Positions 50,089 to 58,425 of a stretch of 64,000 nt of DNA are shown here, piece by piece. The notes beneath the pieces were generated by a model. The model did no database searches. It was not told the origin of the DNA and worked only from the letters and a program-made list of their open reading frames with translations. Made by a program: the position numbers and the translations under genes. The DNA comes from Streptomyces sp. ISL-98 (GTDB lineage: Bacteria; Actinomycetota; Actinomycetes; Streptomycetales; Streptomycetaceae): positions 136,699-200,698 of the forward strand of contig NZ_JAGGPB010000005.1 in assembly GCF_018614055.1 (NCBI RefSeq). The letters are read 5' to 3'. Numbering within the stretch: position 1 is the stretch's first letter; each line of letters opens with the position of its first letter.

Positions 50089-50571
50089 TCAGACGGTCGG
50101 CAGCGCGCCGAGCAGGATTCCGGCGGTGAGGACGACGTACGCCATGAGCGTCACCGAGCCGGTGGCGAGCAGGGTCGCGCCCTTGGGCTGGCGGACGAGC
50201 TGGTAGGCGATCAGGCCGGGGACGATGAAGCCGAGCGTCTGGTTGGTGTACATCAGCGGGAATTCCATCGACAGGACGATCATCAACGTCGCCTGGAAGA
50301 GGACACCGGTGAGGACGACGGCGGAGAACAGCCGCTTTCCGTAAAGGATCACCACACGCTGGACGGCGAGGGTGGCGACGTACGTCAGGACGGTGACGCC
50401 GACGACCATGGCCGCGCGCTGGAGATCCTCGACGAGGGTCAGGGCGAGCCAGCCCGGGGTGATCATGCCGCCGGGGGAAAGATTGGTCGTCAGGTAGCAG
50501 ACCAGCGAGAACATCAGGCCCAGCGCGATGCCGATCGCGGCGATCTCGGGCGTGAGGACGGACGGGATCAA
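50089..50571 (-). CDS. pgsC: Poly-gamma-glutamate synthase subunit PgsC/CapC
   Basis: 160-aa protein of four to five transmembrane helices with the typical LTPEIAAIGIALGLMFSLVC, LSPGGMITPGWLAL and NQTLGFIVPGLIAYQL. PgsC is the membrane partner of the ligase PgsB in poly-gamma-glutamate synthesis. It begins with TTG in a TTGA overlap with the pgsB stop, and AGGAGA lies 6 nt upstream, so the two are translated together. Confidence 0.93.
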   Translation of the reverse strand: MIPSVLTPEIAAIGIALGLMFSLVCYLTTNLSPGGMITPGWLALTLVEDLQRAAMVVGVTVLTYVATLAVQRVVILYGKRLFSAVVLTGVLFQATLMIVLSMEFPLMYTNQTLGFIVPGLIAYQLVRQPKGATLLATGSVTLMAYVVLTAGILLGALPTV

Positions 50572-52388
50572 CGGGGTTCTCCTGGGTTCTGCTGCTGCGC
50601 CGGTTTCACCGGCCGGGCCGGCTCGAACATTCCGCGCTGGGGCCGTGACGAGGGGGCTGCGGGTGGTGCGGGGGGTGCTGGGTGTGCGTGATGGCCGGAC
50701 GCGTCGCCGTCGCCGAAACGCTGCGGCGGCACGGGCTTCGGCTGTACAGCCTTCTGCGGTGCGGGCCTCTGCGGTGCGGGCTTCCGCTGTACGGGCTTCT
50801 GCCGGGTGGGCTGCGGCGGTTCGGACTGGTACAGGACGGGCCGCGGAGGCGCGGGTTCGTTGGGGGTGGGGTGCTGCGTCGTCGGCTCGTAGCCGGCGGG
50901 CTGCCGGGGCGCGGGCTCGTCCAGGGACGGCTGTTGAGGCGCGACCTCGGTCGGGGCCGGGCGTTGCGGCGTGGGCTCGTACGGGGTCGGGCGCTGCTGG
51001 TAGCGCGTCTCGTACGCCTCCGGGTAGGGCTGGTACGGGTCGATGTACGGCTTGTACTGCTGGAGGGCGAGCGTCTCGTCGTCCCGGACAGCGGATGCGG
51101 CGGGAGCAGCAGGCTGCGAAGCCGACTCCGCGTCCGTCTGCGCTGCGACCGGCCCGCGCGCACGGGGCGGGGCGGAAGCCGTGGCAGGTGTCGCCTCGGC
51201 CGGGGTCTCGTCCGCCGGGAGTTCGGCGAGGTGCTCCAGCAGTACTTCGCCCTGCCCGTGGATGTTGCCGATCGCCACCAGCGACGAGTCCGGGCCGAGC
51301 TCACCGAGCAGCCGGCCCATGAACTCCTCCGGTGCACGCCGGTCACCGCCGAGGTCGACCGCGCGGTCCCGCCATTCCGCGGGGATCGCGTCGATCGCGC
51401 TCCTCGCCGGGTGGCCGATCACGAACACCTTCTCCGGCTGGAGGTCCGGGATGATCGCGCCCATCTGGCCGTTGCGCTCGACGCGGTCGGGACGGCAGTT
51501 GATGACGACGTTCAGCGGGCGGCTGATGGCGTCCAGGTCGAGCAGCTGATTGATGTTCATCAGCGTCGACTCGGGGTCGTTCGCCGCGAAGACATTCGCG
51601 AACCGCAGCCGCTTGCCGTCGTGGGTGGCGTACCGCTCGACGGAGAGCACACCCGGGTCCGGCGGGGCGTCGTACATGCCGCGCAGCGCCGTCTCGCGCT
51701 CCACACCCAGGAGTCCGGCGACGGTCAGCGCGATCGCGACGTTCTCCTTGAAGGTGAACCAGCTGAAGCCGCGCAGCTCCTCGTCGGTGACGGTCTCCGG
51801 ATCGGCGTAGATGAGCCGGCAGTCGCGGGCGTCCGCCTCCTCCTGGAGGATGTGGAAGCGGTCCTGTTCGGCGGTGACGCAGATGCCGCCCTCCGGCATG
51901 GAGCGGGACAGCGAGCGCGCCACGTCGTCGAGGGTCGGTCCCATCTCGGCCAGGTGGTCCTCGCGGACGTTGCACAGCACGCCGATGGTGGACCGGATCA
52001 GCTTGGACTGGTTGATCTCCTGGAGTGCGGGCATGACGGCCATGCACTCGATGACCAGGGCGTCCGGGCTGTACGACGCCGCGCGCCGCACAATGCCTAT
52101 CTGCTCCACCACATTGGCGATCCCGAACTTGCGGTAGACGGGCTCCTCGGTGGCGTCCGGGTGGATGAACCGGGCCGCGGTGCCGGTGGTCTTGGCGACC
52201 GTGACGAGGTCACCGCCGCGCAACGCGCCCGCGCACAGCCGGGTGATGGAGCTCTTGCCGCGGATGCCGTTGACCAGGACCCGGGTGGGGATCCGCTCCA
52301 GGTTGGTGAAGTGGCGGCGCTGTTCGACGATGCCGGCGACCAGCAGTACGCCGCAGCACACCATCAGAACGGTGTAGAGGAAGAGCAC
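50568..52388 (-). CDS. pgsB: Poly-gamma-glutamate ligase PgsB/CapB with Pro-rich tail
   Basis: 606-aa protein. N-terminal membrane helix (FLYTVLMVCCGVLLVAGIVE), then a Mur-ligase-like amide ligase: P-loop NGIRGKSS (40-47), IECMAVMPALQEINQSKLI, NVREDHLAEMGPT and INCRPDRVERN. This part (to about 390) is the usual CapB length and should join glutamates by gamma-amide bonds with ATP. The last 215 residues are an unusual Pro/Gln/Tyr-rich disordered extension (repeated RPAPTE, QHPTPNEPAPP, QRPAPQK). It starts 5 bp after the sensor-like membrane protein gene and overlaps pgsC. Confidence 0.93.
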   Translation of the reverse strand: MLFLYTVLMVCCGVLLVAGIVEQRRHFTNLERIPTRVLVNGIRGKSSITRLCAGALRGGDLVTVAKTTGTAARFIHPDATEEPVYRKFGIANVVEQIGIVRRAASYSPDALVIECMAVMPALQEINQSKLIRSTIGVLCNVREDHLAEMGPTLDDVARSLSRSMPEGGICVTAEQDRFHILQEEADARDCRLIYADPETVTDEELRGFSWFTFKENVAIALTVAGLLGVERETALRGMYDAPPDPGVLSVERYATHDGKRLRFANVFAANDPESTLMNINQLLDLDAISRPLNVVINCRPDRVERNGQMGAIIPDLQPEKVFVIGHPARSAIDAIPAEWRDRAVDLGGDRRAPEEFMGRLLGELGPDSSLVAIGNIHGQGEVLLEHLAELPADETPAEATPATASAPPRARGPVAAQTDAESASQPAAPAASAVRDDETLALQQYKPYIDPYQPYPEAYETRYQQRPTPYEPTPQRPAPTEVAPQQPSLDEPAPRQPAGYEPTTQHPTPNEPAPPRPVLYQSEPPQPTRQKPVQRKPAPQRPAPQKAVQPKPVPPQRFGDGDASGHHAHPAPPAPPAAPSSRPQRGMFEPARPVKPAQQQNPGEPR

Positions 52389-52393
52389 GCCGA

Positions 52394-54703
52394 TCAGTTC
52401 CTTCCGGCGACGGTGGTGGCGGTGGCGGCGGCTGGTGCGCCGTCCCGCTTGCGCTGTTCCTGGAGCTGCTGCCGCAGGAGTTCCAGACTGCGGATGACCG
52501 CTCCCACCTCGTCGTGGTGGCGCGGATACAGAACGGTGCGGCGGTCTCCGTCGGCGAGCGCCTCGGACTGCCGGGCCAGCTCACGCAGCGGCCGTACGAC
52601 CACGATGTGCAGCCAGCCCAGGCAGGCGGCGGCAGCGGTGACACCGAGCAGGCCGGCCAGGACTGTGCGGTTCTGGAGGCTGTACTCGGGGATGGCCAGG
52701 CCGGAAGCGGGCTGCCAGCTGACGACGGTCCAGCCGAGGGACTTCGCGGCGCCGCCGCCGACGAACGGTGCGGCCGCGGCGAGTTGTACGCCGTCACCGC
52801 CGCTGTCGCGGTAGAGGACACCGTTGGCGCGGGCGCTCATGCCGACCTTCTGGTTGCTGCCCGCGACGAAGGAGTCCAGCCGTTCGTCGGGGAGCTTGTC
52901 GAAGGCCTGGTAGCCGGTGTTGCCGCCGATGATCTGGCGCTTGTCGTCGACGACCCGGACCTGGCCGAGGCCGGGTCGCTTGAGCAGCGAGTTGATGAAG
53001 TCGATACGGAACTCGCCGACCACGGTCGCTCCGTCGCGGCCCGGGATCTCGGCGTACCCGGCGATGACCGGTTCCTTGCCCGAGTCGTTGAGGAGGCTGA
53101 GCTGCTCGCCCTCGGGGCGCTTGCCGGACTCCGGCCGCGGCTCTTCGCCCGCACTGGTGACGACCTTGCCGTCGGCGGACAGGACGTAGAGCGACTCGTA
53201 GCGCCGGTGCTCGGTGCGGGTGCGCTCGAGAACCGTCCGCATATCGTCGGGCGAGGTGCGGTCGCCGATGAGGGCCGCCACGGACACCAGGTCGGCGTGG
53301 CCCTCGTTGAGCGCGCGCCGGACCCGGTCGGTGAGGGTCTCGGTGCGTTCGCGCTGGTCGTTGACCATCTGCTCGGGTACGACGGCGGTGGAGTCGGCGC
53401 GGTTGAGGAGCAGCAGCATCGGCGCGGACCAGGCGAGCAGCAGCACGCCGCAGACGGCGATGAGCCCCCGGCTGCCGAACCGGCCGCGCTTACGGGGCCG
53501 TTCGGCGGCGGTGCTGTCGGCCGGCTCGCCGAGGAGCTGGCGGCGTACGCGCTCCAGCGAGTGTCCGATCCGGGCGGCCTCGCCGTGCGACGGCGTGGTC
53601 ACGGGCCGGGTCAGGTCGCCGCGCGTCAGGCGGCGGCTTTCCAGGAAGAGCCGGATCAGGGGGCGTTGGACCGTACCGAGGAGCAGGGCCACGGCCAGGG
53701 CGCCGATCACCAGCAGTGCGCCGGCGGCGAGGAGACCGAAGAGCGGGCCCGCGGAGCGGGTGGGGTCCTCGGCCACTTCGACCATGGCGACGACGGTGAG
53801 GCCGAGGCTGGTGGCGACGGTGCTCTCGCCGGCCTCGGGGCCGGCGAGCGTCGCGTACCCGGCGACGGCACGGTCGCCCTGGAACTCGGTGCCGTACAGA
53901 CTCCCGCTGACGCCGAGGAAACCTCCGGAACCGGGCTCCTTGGACTTGAGCGGGTGCTGGGTCGCCTTGTGGGCGGCGGTCTTCGCGAAGGACTTGAGCT
54001 GCTTGCTGGATCGCTTCACGACGCCACGCTGGAACTCGCTCTTGGCCTGCTCGGGCTCCTGGATGCCGTCGCTGCTGAGGATGTGGCCCTCGCTGTCGAC
54101 GACGGCGATGGCGCGGAACTGGCCGAGCGCGATGCCGGGGAAGCGGAGGCTGTTGGAGGCGATCAGCAGCTGCTGGGGCTTGCCCTCCCAGGACAGCAAC
54201 GCGAAGGAGAGCAGCCGGGTCTCGCCGTTCTGCAGGCGGACCATGCGCGGGCTGAGCCCGTCCTTCTCGCGGAGCTTGCTGGTGTCGACCGCGGTGACCG
54301 GCACGTTCTCTCCGCGCGCGGCGAGCAGCTTGCCGGACTTGATCTCCAGGACGGCGGTGCCCGTCCACTTCTGGTAGACGCTGCCGATCTTGTCGAGTAC
54401 GGCGTCGGGCGAGACCGGGTCCGAGGCGCTGAAGAGGCCGGCGGTCCGGTTGAGGTCCGTGACGCTTTCGTCGATCGAGGCGCGCAGCGCGACAGCGCCG
54501 TCCTCGGCGAAGTGCTGCTGGGACGTCAGCACGGCTTTGGGCACGAGGTCCTGGTCCGCCTTGCCCAGGCCCAGGGCGGTGATTCCCGCCAAGGAGAGCA
54601 GCAGGGCCGAGAGGACCGCGATGGGTGGGCGGATGCCACCCAGGAGCGACATGTCGGCCCGGCGTCGGACCTTGTGCCGCCGCGTCGCGGGCGAAGCGGC
54701 CAT
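52394..54703 (-). CDS. Double sensor-HAMP membrane protein without output domain
   Basis: 769-aa protein built of two similar units, each a membrane helix, an extracytoplasmic sensor region, a second helix and a HAMP-like segment. Unit 1: TM near 24-46, sensor to about 315, TM about 320-345, HAMP (PLIRLFLESRRLTRGDLTRP). Unit 2: TM about 408-430, a Cache-like sensor (YESLYVLSADGKVVT, AAAAPFVGGGAAKSLGWTVV), TM about 693-712, HAMP (PLRELARQSEALADGDRRTV). No kinase, cyclase or methyl-accepting domain follows. Only 5 bp separate it from pgsB, so it is part of the polymer operon and may sense or scaffold. Confidence 0.83.
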   Translation of the reverse strand: MAASPATRRHKVRRRADMSLLGGIRPPIAVLSALLLSLAGITALGLGKADQDLVPKAVLTSQQHFAEDGAVALRASIDESVTDLNRTAGLFSASDPVSPDAVLDKIGSVYQKWTGTAVLEIKSGKLLAARGENVPVTAVDTSKLREKDGLSPRMVRLQNGETRLLSFALLSWEGKPQQLLIASNSLRFPGIALGQFRAIAVVDSEGHILSSDGIQEPEQAKSEFQRGVVKRSSKQLKSFAKTAAHKATQHPLKSKEPGSGGFLGVSGSLYGTEFQGDRAVAGYATLAGPEAGESTVATSLGLTVVAMVEVAEDPTRSAGPLFGLLAAGALLVIGALAVALLLGTVQRPLIRLFLESRRLTRGDLTRPVTTPSHGEAARIGHSLERVRRQLLGEPADSTAAERPRKRGRFGSRGLIAVCGVLLLAWSAPMLLLLNRADSTAVVPEQMVNDQRERTETLTDRVRRALNEGHADLVSVAALIGDRTSPDDMRTVLERTRTEHRRYESLYVLSADGKVVTSAGEEPRPESGKRPEGEQLSLLNDSGKEPVIAGYAEIPGRDGATVVGEFRIDFINSLLKRPGLGQVRVVDDKRQIIGGNTGYQAFDKLPDERLDSFVAGSNQKVGMSARANGVLYRDSGGDGVQLAAAAPFVGGGAAKSLGWTVVSWQPASGLAIPEYSLQNRTVLAGLLGVTAAAACLGWLHIVVVRPLRELARQSEALADGDRRTVLYPRHHDEVGAVIRSLELLRQQLQEQRKRDGAPAAATATTVAGRN

Positions 54704-54899
54704 GAGTGTTCACCTTCAGATTCTGGGCAACAGCGGGTACGGGTGGAGCGGGTGTTCCGAGCGGGTGTTCCGGGGCGTGGGCGTGACGCAGGCGCAAGCC
54801 AAACCGGTGCGTCATGACTCGCGAAGGGGTGTGAAGGGTTGTACGAAACGCGGGCCGTGTGACGTGCCTAACGTTTGGTCGCCCTCGCTGGTGCGATCT

Positions 54900-56156
54900 T
54901 CAGCCTGGCAGATCCTGGAGCGGCTTCAGGCCGTCCTTCGAGGCTCCCCGGTTGAGCATGGTGCCCTGGGTGCGCTCGAACGCGAGGCGGTAGCGGGCCC
55001 GTTCCTGGTCGGACAGCTGCTTGTTGTCGCGCAGCGCCTCGGCGACATTCACGAGGCGGTGGTCCTTCACGCCGGGCGTCTCCCCGGCGCTGTCCGGTTC
55101 CGTACCCGTGCCGGCCGCCCCGGCCGGCCCGGCTGACTCGTCGGCGTCCGGCGGAATGGTGACGAGCGTCGGCACGTAGCGCGCCTGTACGTCCCAGCCG
55201 TCGCCCTTCTTCCGGAACTCGAACCAGCCGATGATGCCTTCCTCGGTGAGACCGCTGGGCACCTCGTGGCGGGCCAGCTGGTTGCCGAGGCCGTACGCGA
55301 CCCAGGTGCCGTCGATCTTCTCCATCGGCTGGACCACATGCGCGTGGTGGCCGATCACCAGATCGATGCCGGTCTCCTCGGCGAGCCTGCGGGCCAGCTT
55401 CAGCTGCGGAGTGCCCGGATCCGGGTGGTGCTCACGGCCCCAGTGGATGCTCAGGATCACCACTTCGGCCCCGGCCGCGCGGGCGGCCTTCTCCGCTGCG
55501 GCGATCTTGTCGAAGGAAGTCCTGTTGGCGAGCCACGGCTTGTCCGCGGGCACTTCGCGGCCGTTGAAGCCCAAGGTGTACGAAAGCTGCGCGACCTTGA
55601 CGCCCTTCACGTCGAGGATCAGCGGCTTCACGCTCTCCTCGCGGGTGCGGGCGGAACCGGTGTGCTTGAGGCCGGCCGCGTCGAGCGCGTCCAGCGTGCG
55701 CCGTACTCCGGCCGGGCCGTGGTCGAGGCTGTGGTTCGAGGCGGTCGAGCAGGTGTCGTAACCGACGTTCTTGATCGTGGTGGTGATCTGCGGCGGAACG
55801 AGGAAGTCCGGGAAGCTCTGGAACGGCCCCTGCGGCTTGCCCACGACCGGTTCGAAGTGACAGATCCCCAGGTCGGCCTTGCTGATGACGGGCTTGATCC
55901 CGGCCATCGTCCGGTCGAAGTCGATGCCCTTGCCGCCGGTGTCCGTGCTGCCCGCGTCCTTGGCGTCCTTGCGTGCCTGCTCCGTGAGCTGCGGGTGGAT
56001 CAGGATGTCGCCCGCCGCGGCGACGGTGAACGCCGGAGCGCCGTCCGCCTCGCCGGCGCTGTCCGAGTCCAGGAGTCCGCAGCCTGCCGCCGTCGTTGCC
56101 AGAAGGGCAAGGGCGGCAGCGCGGGCTATGCGGGGCAAGTAGGGATGTCTTGTCAC
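54900..56156 (-). CDS. pgsA: CapA/PgsA-like lipoprotein of poly-gamma-glutamate synthesis
   Basis: 418-aa protein with a lipoprotein signal (LALLATTAAGCGLL, lipobox Cys near 26) and the CapA metallophosphatase-like domain: FTVAAAGDILIHPQL at the start, then YDTCSTASNHSLDHGPAGV, VVILSIHWGREHHPDPGTPQ and VIGHHAHVVQPMEKIDG. The Asp/Asn/His residues form the calcineurin-like metal site. CapA supports polymer export or surface retention. GTG 56156 gives the whole signal peptide; the divergent gene starts only 20 bp away. A 196-bp gap separates it from the next gene of the cluster. Confidence 0.92.
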   Translation of the reverse strand: MTRHPYLPRIARAAALALLATTAAGCGLLDSDSAGEADGAPAFTVAAAGDILIHPQLTEQARKDAKDAGSTDTGGKGIDFDRTMAGIKPVISKADLGICHFEPVVGKPQGPFQSFPDFLVPPQITTTIKNVGYDTCSTASNHSLDHGPAGVRRTLDALDAAGLKHTGSARTREESVKPLILDVKGVKVAQLSYTLGFNGREVPADKPWLANRTSFDKIAAAEKAARAAGAEVVILSIHWGREHHPDPGTPQLKLARRLAEETGIDLVIGHHAHVVQPMEKIDGTWVAYGLGNQLARHEVPSGLTEEGIIGWFEFRKKGDGWDVQARYVPTLVTIPPDADESAGPAGAAGTGTEPDSAGETPGVKDHRLVNVAEALRDNKQLSDQERARYRLAFERTQGTMLNRGASKDGLKPLQDLPG

Positions 56157-56176
56157 GATGGTATTTTCGCCGCCCT

Positions 56177-57136
56177 ATGACACGGATCCCGACCGCAAAG
56201 CTAACGATTCTGGTAACTCTGCTGGTCACAGCGGTAGCTGTGGCGGTTGTCACGATGAACTCTTCCTCAGGAAAGGGCGACTGGGGTGAACGGGATGATT
56301 CGCCTCAATCCCGCGTGAAGGGGATTGATCTGGAACGCCGGATCAATGGATTCGCCACCGATGTCGTCGCGGACTCCGGCTTCCGCCCGCCGAGCCGTGT
56401 GGAGCGGCGCACCGTCGCCCGGGGCGTCGGGCTGCTCGTCGAAGGACGGCGCGCGGAGGCCGCACGCAAGCTCGCCGAAGTCGATTTCGGCATACGTACG
56501 CTCACGGACCGGGCGAGCGGGCGCCGGTACGCCGAGATCGCCGACGCGGCGGGGGAGGCGAACCGGGGCTGGGGGCGCGTGTACGTCGGCCTCGGAGCCC
56601 CGGTGCGCTGGTCGGTGCAGGTCCCGCACCCCGTCGCCGACACCGGGAGCGAGCGGCTGGGGTCCGCTGTGCTGACGGGGCCGCGCGGCGGCGTGCTCGT
56701 GCTGGCGGGTGCGCATCGTGCGGCGGGGCGGGGCGACGCGGCCGATGTCGCGCACCGCCGCGACACGGTCTTCCACGCGGTGTGCGACGAGCTGGCGGAG
56801 CGAGGGCTGCCCGGAGTGCAGCTGCACGGATTCGCGGACAGTACCGAACCGGACTACGACGTGATCGTCTCCACGGGTGCGGGGAAGAGCGCCGAGGGCC
56901 GCGAGAGCGGACGCCGCTTGGCGAGGGCACTGGGCGCCCGGGACTTCGAGGTGTGCCGGGCGTGGGCACGCCACTGCGTCCTCGAAGGCCGCACGAACCA
57001 GCAGGGGCGGGGGGCGGCGGACCTGGGGGTGCCGTTCTTGCACGTGGAGTTCAGCCGGTCGGTACGGGACGACGGGGAGAGGAGCGGGAGGGTGGTAGCG
57101 GCGGTGCGGAGTGCGGTGGCGGGGTGGGTGCGGTGA
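56177..57136 (+). CDS. Secreted/anchored protein, candidate polymer hydrolase
   Basis: 319-aa protein with an N-terminal membrane helix (AKLTILVTLLVTAVAVAVVT) and an extracytoplasmic domain rich in His: VQVPHPVADTGSERLG, VLVLAGAHRAAG, ADVAHRRDTVFHAV, GVQLHGFADS, EGRTNQQGRGAADLGVPFLH, then VEFSRSVRDD. The order H, H, H, HG, N, then E-x-SR resembles zinc amidohydrolases such as phage poly-gamma-glutamate hydrolase or N-formylglutamate amidohydrolase, but I cannot name the family with certainty. Divergent from the CapA gene with 20 bp between starts; TATTTT (56162-56167) could be its -10, giving a near-leaderless mRNA. Confidence 0.6.
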   Translation: MTRIPTAKLTILVTLLVTAVAVAVVTMNSSSGKGDWGERDDSPQSRVKGIDLERRINGFATDVVADSGFRPPSRVERRTVARGVGLLVEGRRAEAARKLAEVDFGIRTLTDRASGRRYAEIADAAGEANRGWGRVYVGLGAPVRWSVQVPHPVADTGSERLGSAVLTGPRGGVLVLAGAHRAAGRGDAADVAHRRDTVFHAVCDELAERGLPGVQLHGFADSTEPDYDVIVSTGAGKSAEGRESGRRLARALGARDFEVCRAWARHCVLEGRTNQQGRGAADLGVPFLHVEFSRSVRDDGERSGRVVAAVRSAVAGWVR

Positions 57137-57170
57137 GGGTTGCCTGCGGCGCTGTTCTCCTACCCGCCCC
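57137..57170. repeat. Third copy of dispersed intergenic repeat (left part)
   Basis: GGGTTGCCTGCGGCGC followed by a TTCTCCT-CCCGCCCC stretch matches 17700-17733 with four differences. Here it fills the short gap between convergent genes. Confidence 0.5.
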
Positions 57171-58425
57171 CCGCCGGCGCCGCGCACACCGACGGCACGC
57201 GCCCCGCCCCCCGCTCCCTCTGCCGCGTCGCCTCGTACTCCAGCTGATCCAGCAGCCCGTCCAGGAGTTTCACGTCCCCCGGCGCCGTGAGGAATTCCAG
57301 TACCGCCCGGTAAAACGCCCCCCGCACCCCCGCCGGCATCACATCCGACGCATCCAGGCACAGCCGCCTCGCGCCCGTCAGCGCACGGTCGACCGCGCGG
57401 TTGGCCCAGGCATCCCCGTACGGCCCCACCGACACAGGGAAGAAGGGCCGGTTGCGTTCGGCGACGTTGCCCGCCCACGACGCGCGCGCCGCCTCCCCCG
57501 TGAGGAACGTGAGCAACTCCCGCGCAGCCCCGCTGTCGCGGAACATCGCCGCCATGTCACCGGCCACCTCGTACGCGCCCCGCCCGTTCCCCTTCCCCAG
57601 CTCCCCGACCGCCTCCGCACTCGGCGTGAAGCGGACGTCGTCGCCGTACAGCCGCCGGGCGAAGCTGCCCTGGTGCTCACGCACGCACTCACCCTTCCGC
57701 TTCAGCAGGCCCTTGCCGTCGTTGCCCTCGAAGCCGTTGCGCAGGGCAGCCGCCGCCCCGGCCCGGCCGCCGTCGGCGGTGATGATGCGCCCCCACGTCT
57801 CCCATGCGTCGCGTACCTCCTTGCTCTCCCAGGAAATCTCGCCCGTCACCCACTGCTCGTACTTCGCGTGGCCGGACCGCTGGAGCAGGATGTCCTCGAT
57901 CCAGTCGGTGCCCGGCCAGCCGGACGTCGCGCCGGAGCCCATGCCGAGGCACCACGCGCCCTTCCCGGCCGCCTTGCCCGGGTAGTGCCAGACCACGCTC
58001 TTGAGGTCGACCTTGACCGGCGTCCAGTACGTGTTCTTGCGGCCGTCCACGGTCAGTTCGGGCGCCCAGGGCGCCGGCGAGCGTTCGCGTATCGCCTCCG
58101 GGAGGGGGATCAGCTCGCCGTCGTGCGCGTACTCGGTGAGTTCGCCGACGCTGTTCAGTACGGCGATGTCGGGCGGCGACCCGGCCTGCACCTGGGCGAG
58201 CAGGGTTTCGCGCAGGGAAGTGGTGCCCTGGTAGTCGACGTCCACGCCCTTCTTGCGGAACTCGTCCAGCACCTTCTCGAAGCTCTCCTCCTCGTCACCG
58301 GTCCACGGCCCCAGCACGCTCACACTCGGCTTCGGCTCCTCCGCGCAGCCCGAGGCCGACAGTCCGAGACCGGCCAGCAGGCACAGGGCGACGACCGTAC
58401 GGACAACACCCGCGGTGCGTTTCAT
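57160..58425 (-). CDS. Extracellular solute-binding lipoprotein
   Basis: 421-aa lipoprotein: signal VRTVVALCLLAGLGLSASGC with lipobox Cys near 27, then a family-1 (sugar-type) solute-binding fold: SVLGPWTGDEEESFEKVLDE, SPPDIAVLNSVGELTEYAHD, DGKGLLKRKGECVREHQGSF, YEVAGDMAAMFRDSGAARE. It should bind an external solute. No ABC permease or ATPase is encoded nearby; instead it is the last gene of the kinase operon and overlaps the GlnX-like gene (ATGA), so it probably acts as a sensor subunit like GlnH of the mycobacterial PknG system, although GlnH is of a different binding-protein class. Confidence 0.87.
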   Translation of the reverse strand: MKRTAGVVRTVVALCLLAGLGLSASGCAEEPKPSVSVLGPWTGDEEESFEKVLDEFRKKGVDVDYQGTTSLRETLLAQVQAGSPPDIAVLNSVGELTEYAHDGELIPLPEAIRERSPAPWAPELTVDGRKNTYWTPVKVDLKSVVWHYPGKAAGKGAWCLGMGSGATSGWPGTDWIEDILLQRSGHAKYEQWVTGEISWESKEVRDAWETWGRIITADGGRAGAAAALRNGFEGNDGKGLLKRKGECVREHQGSFARRLYGDDVRFTPSAEAVGELGKGNGRGAYEVAGDMAAMFRDSGAARELLTFLTGEAARASWAGNVAERNRPFFPVSVGPYGDAWANRAVDRALTGARRLCLDASDVMPAGVRGAFYRAVLEFLTAPGDVKLLDGLLDQLEYEATRQRERGAGRVPSVCAAPAGGG

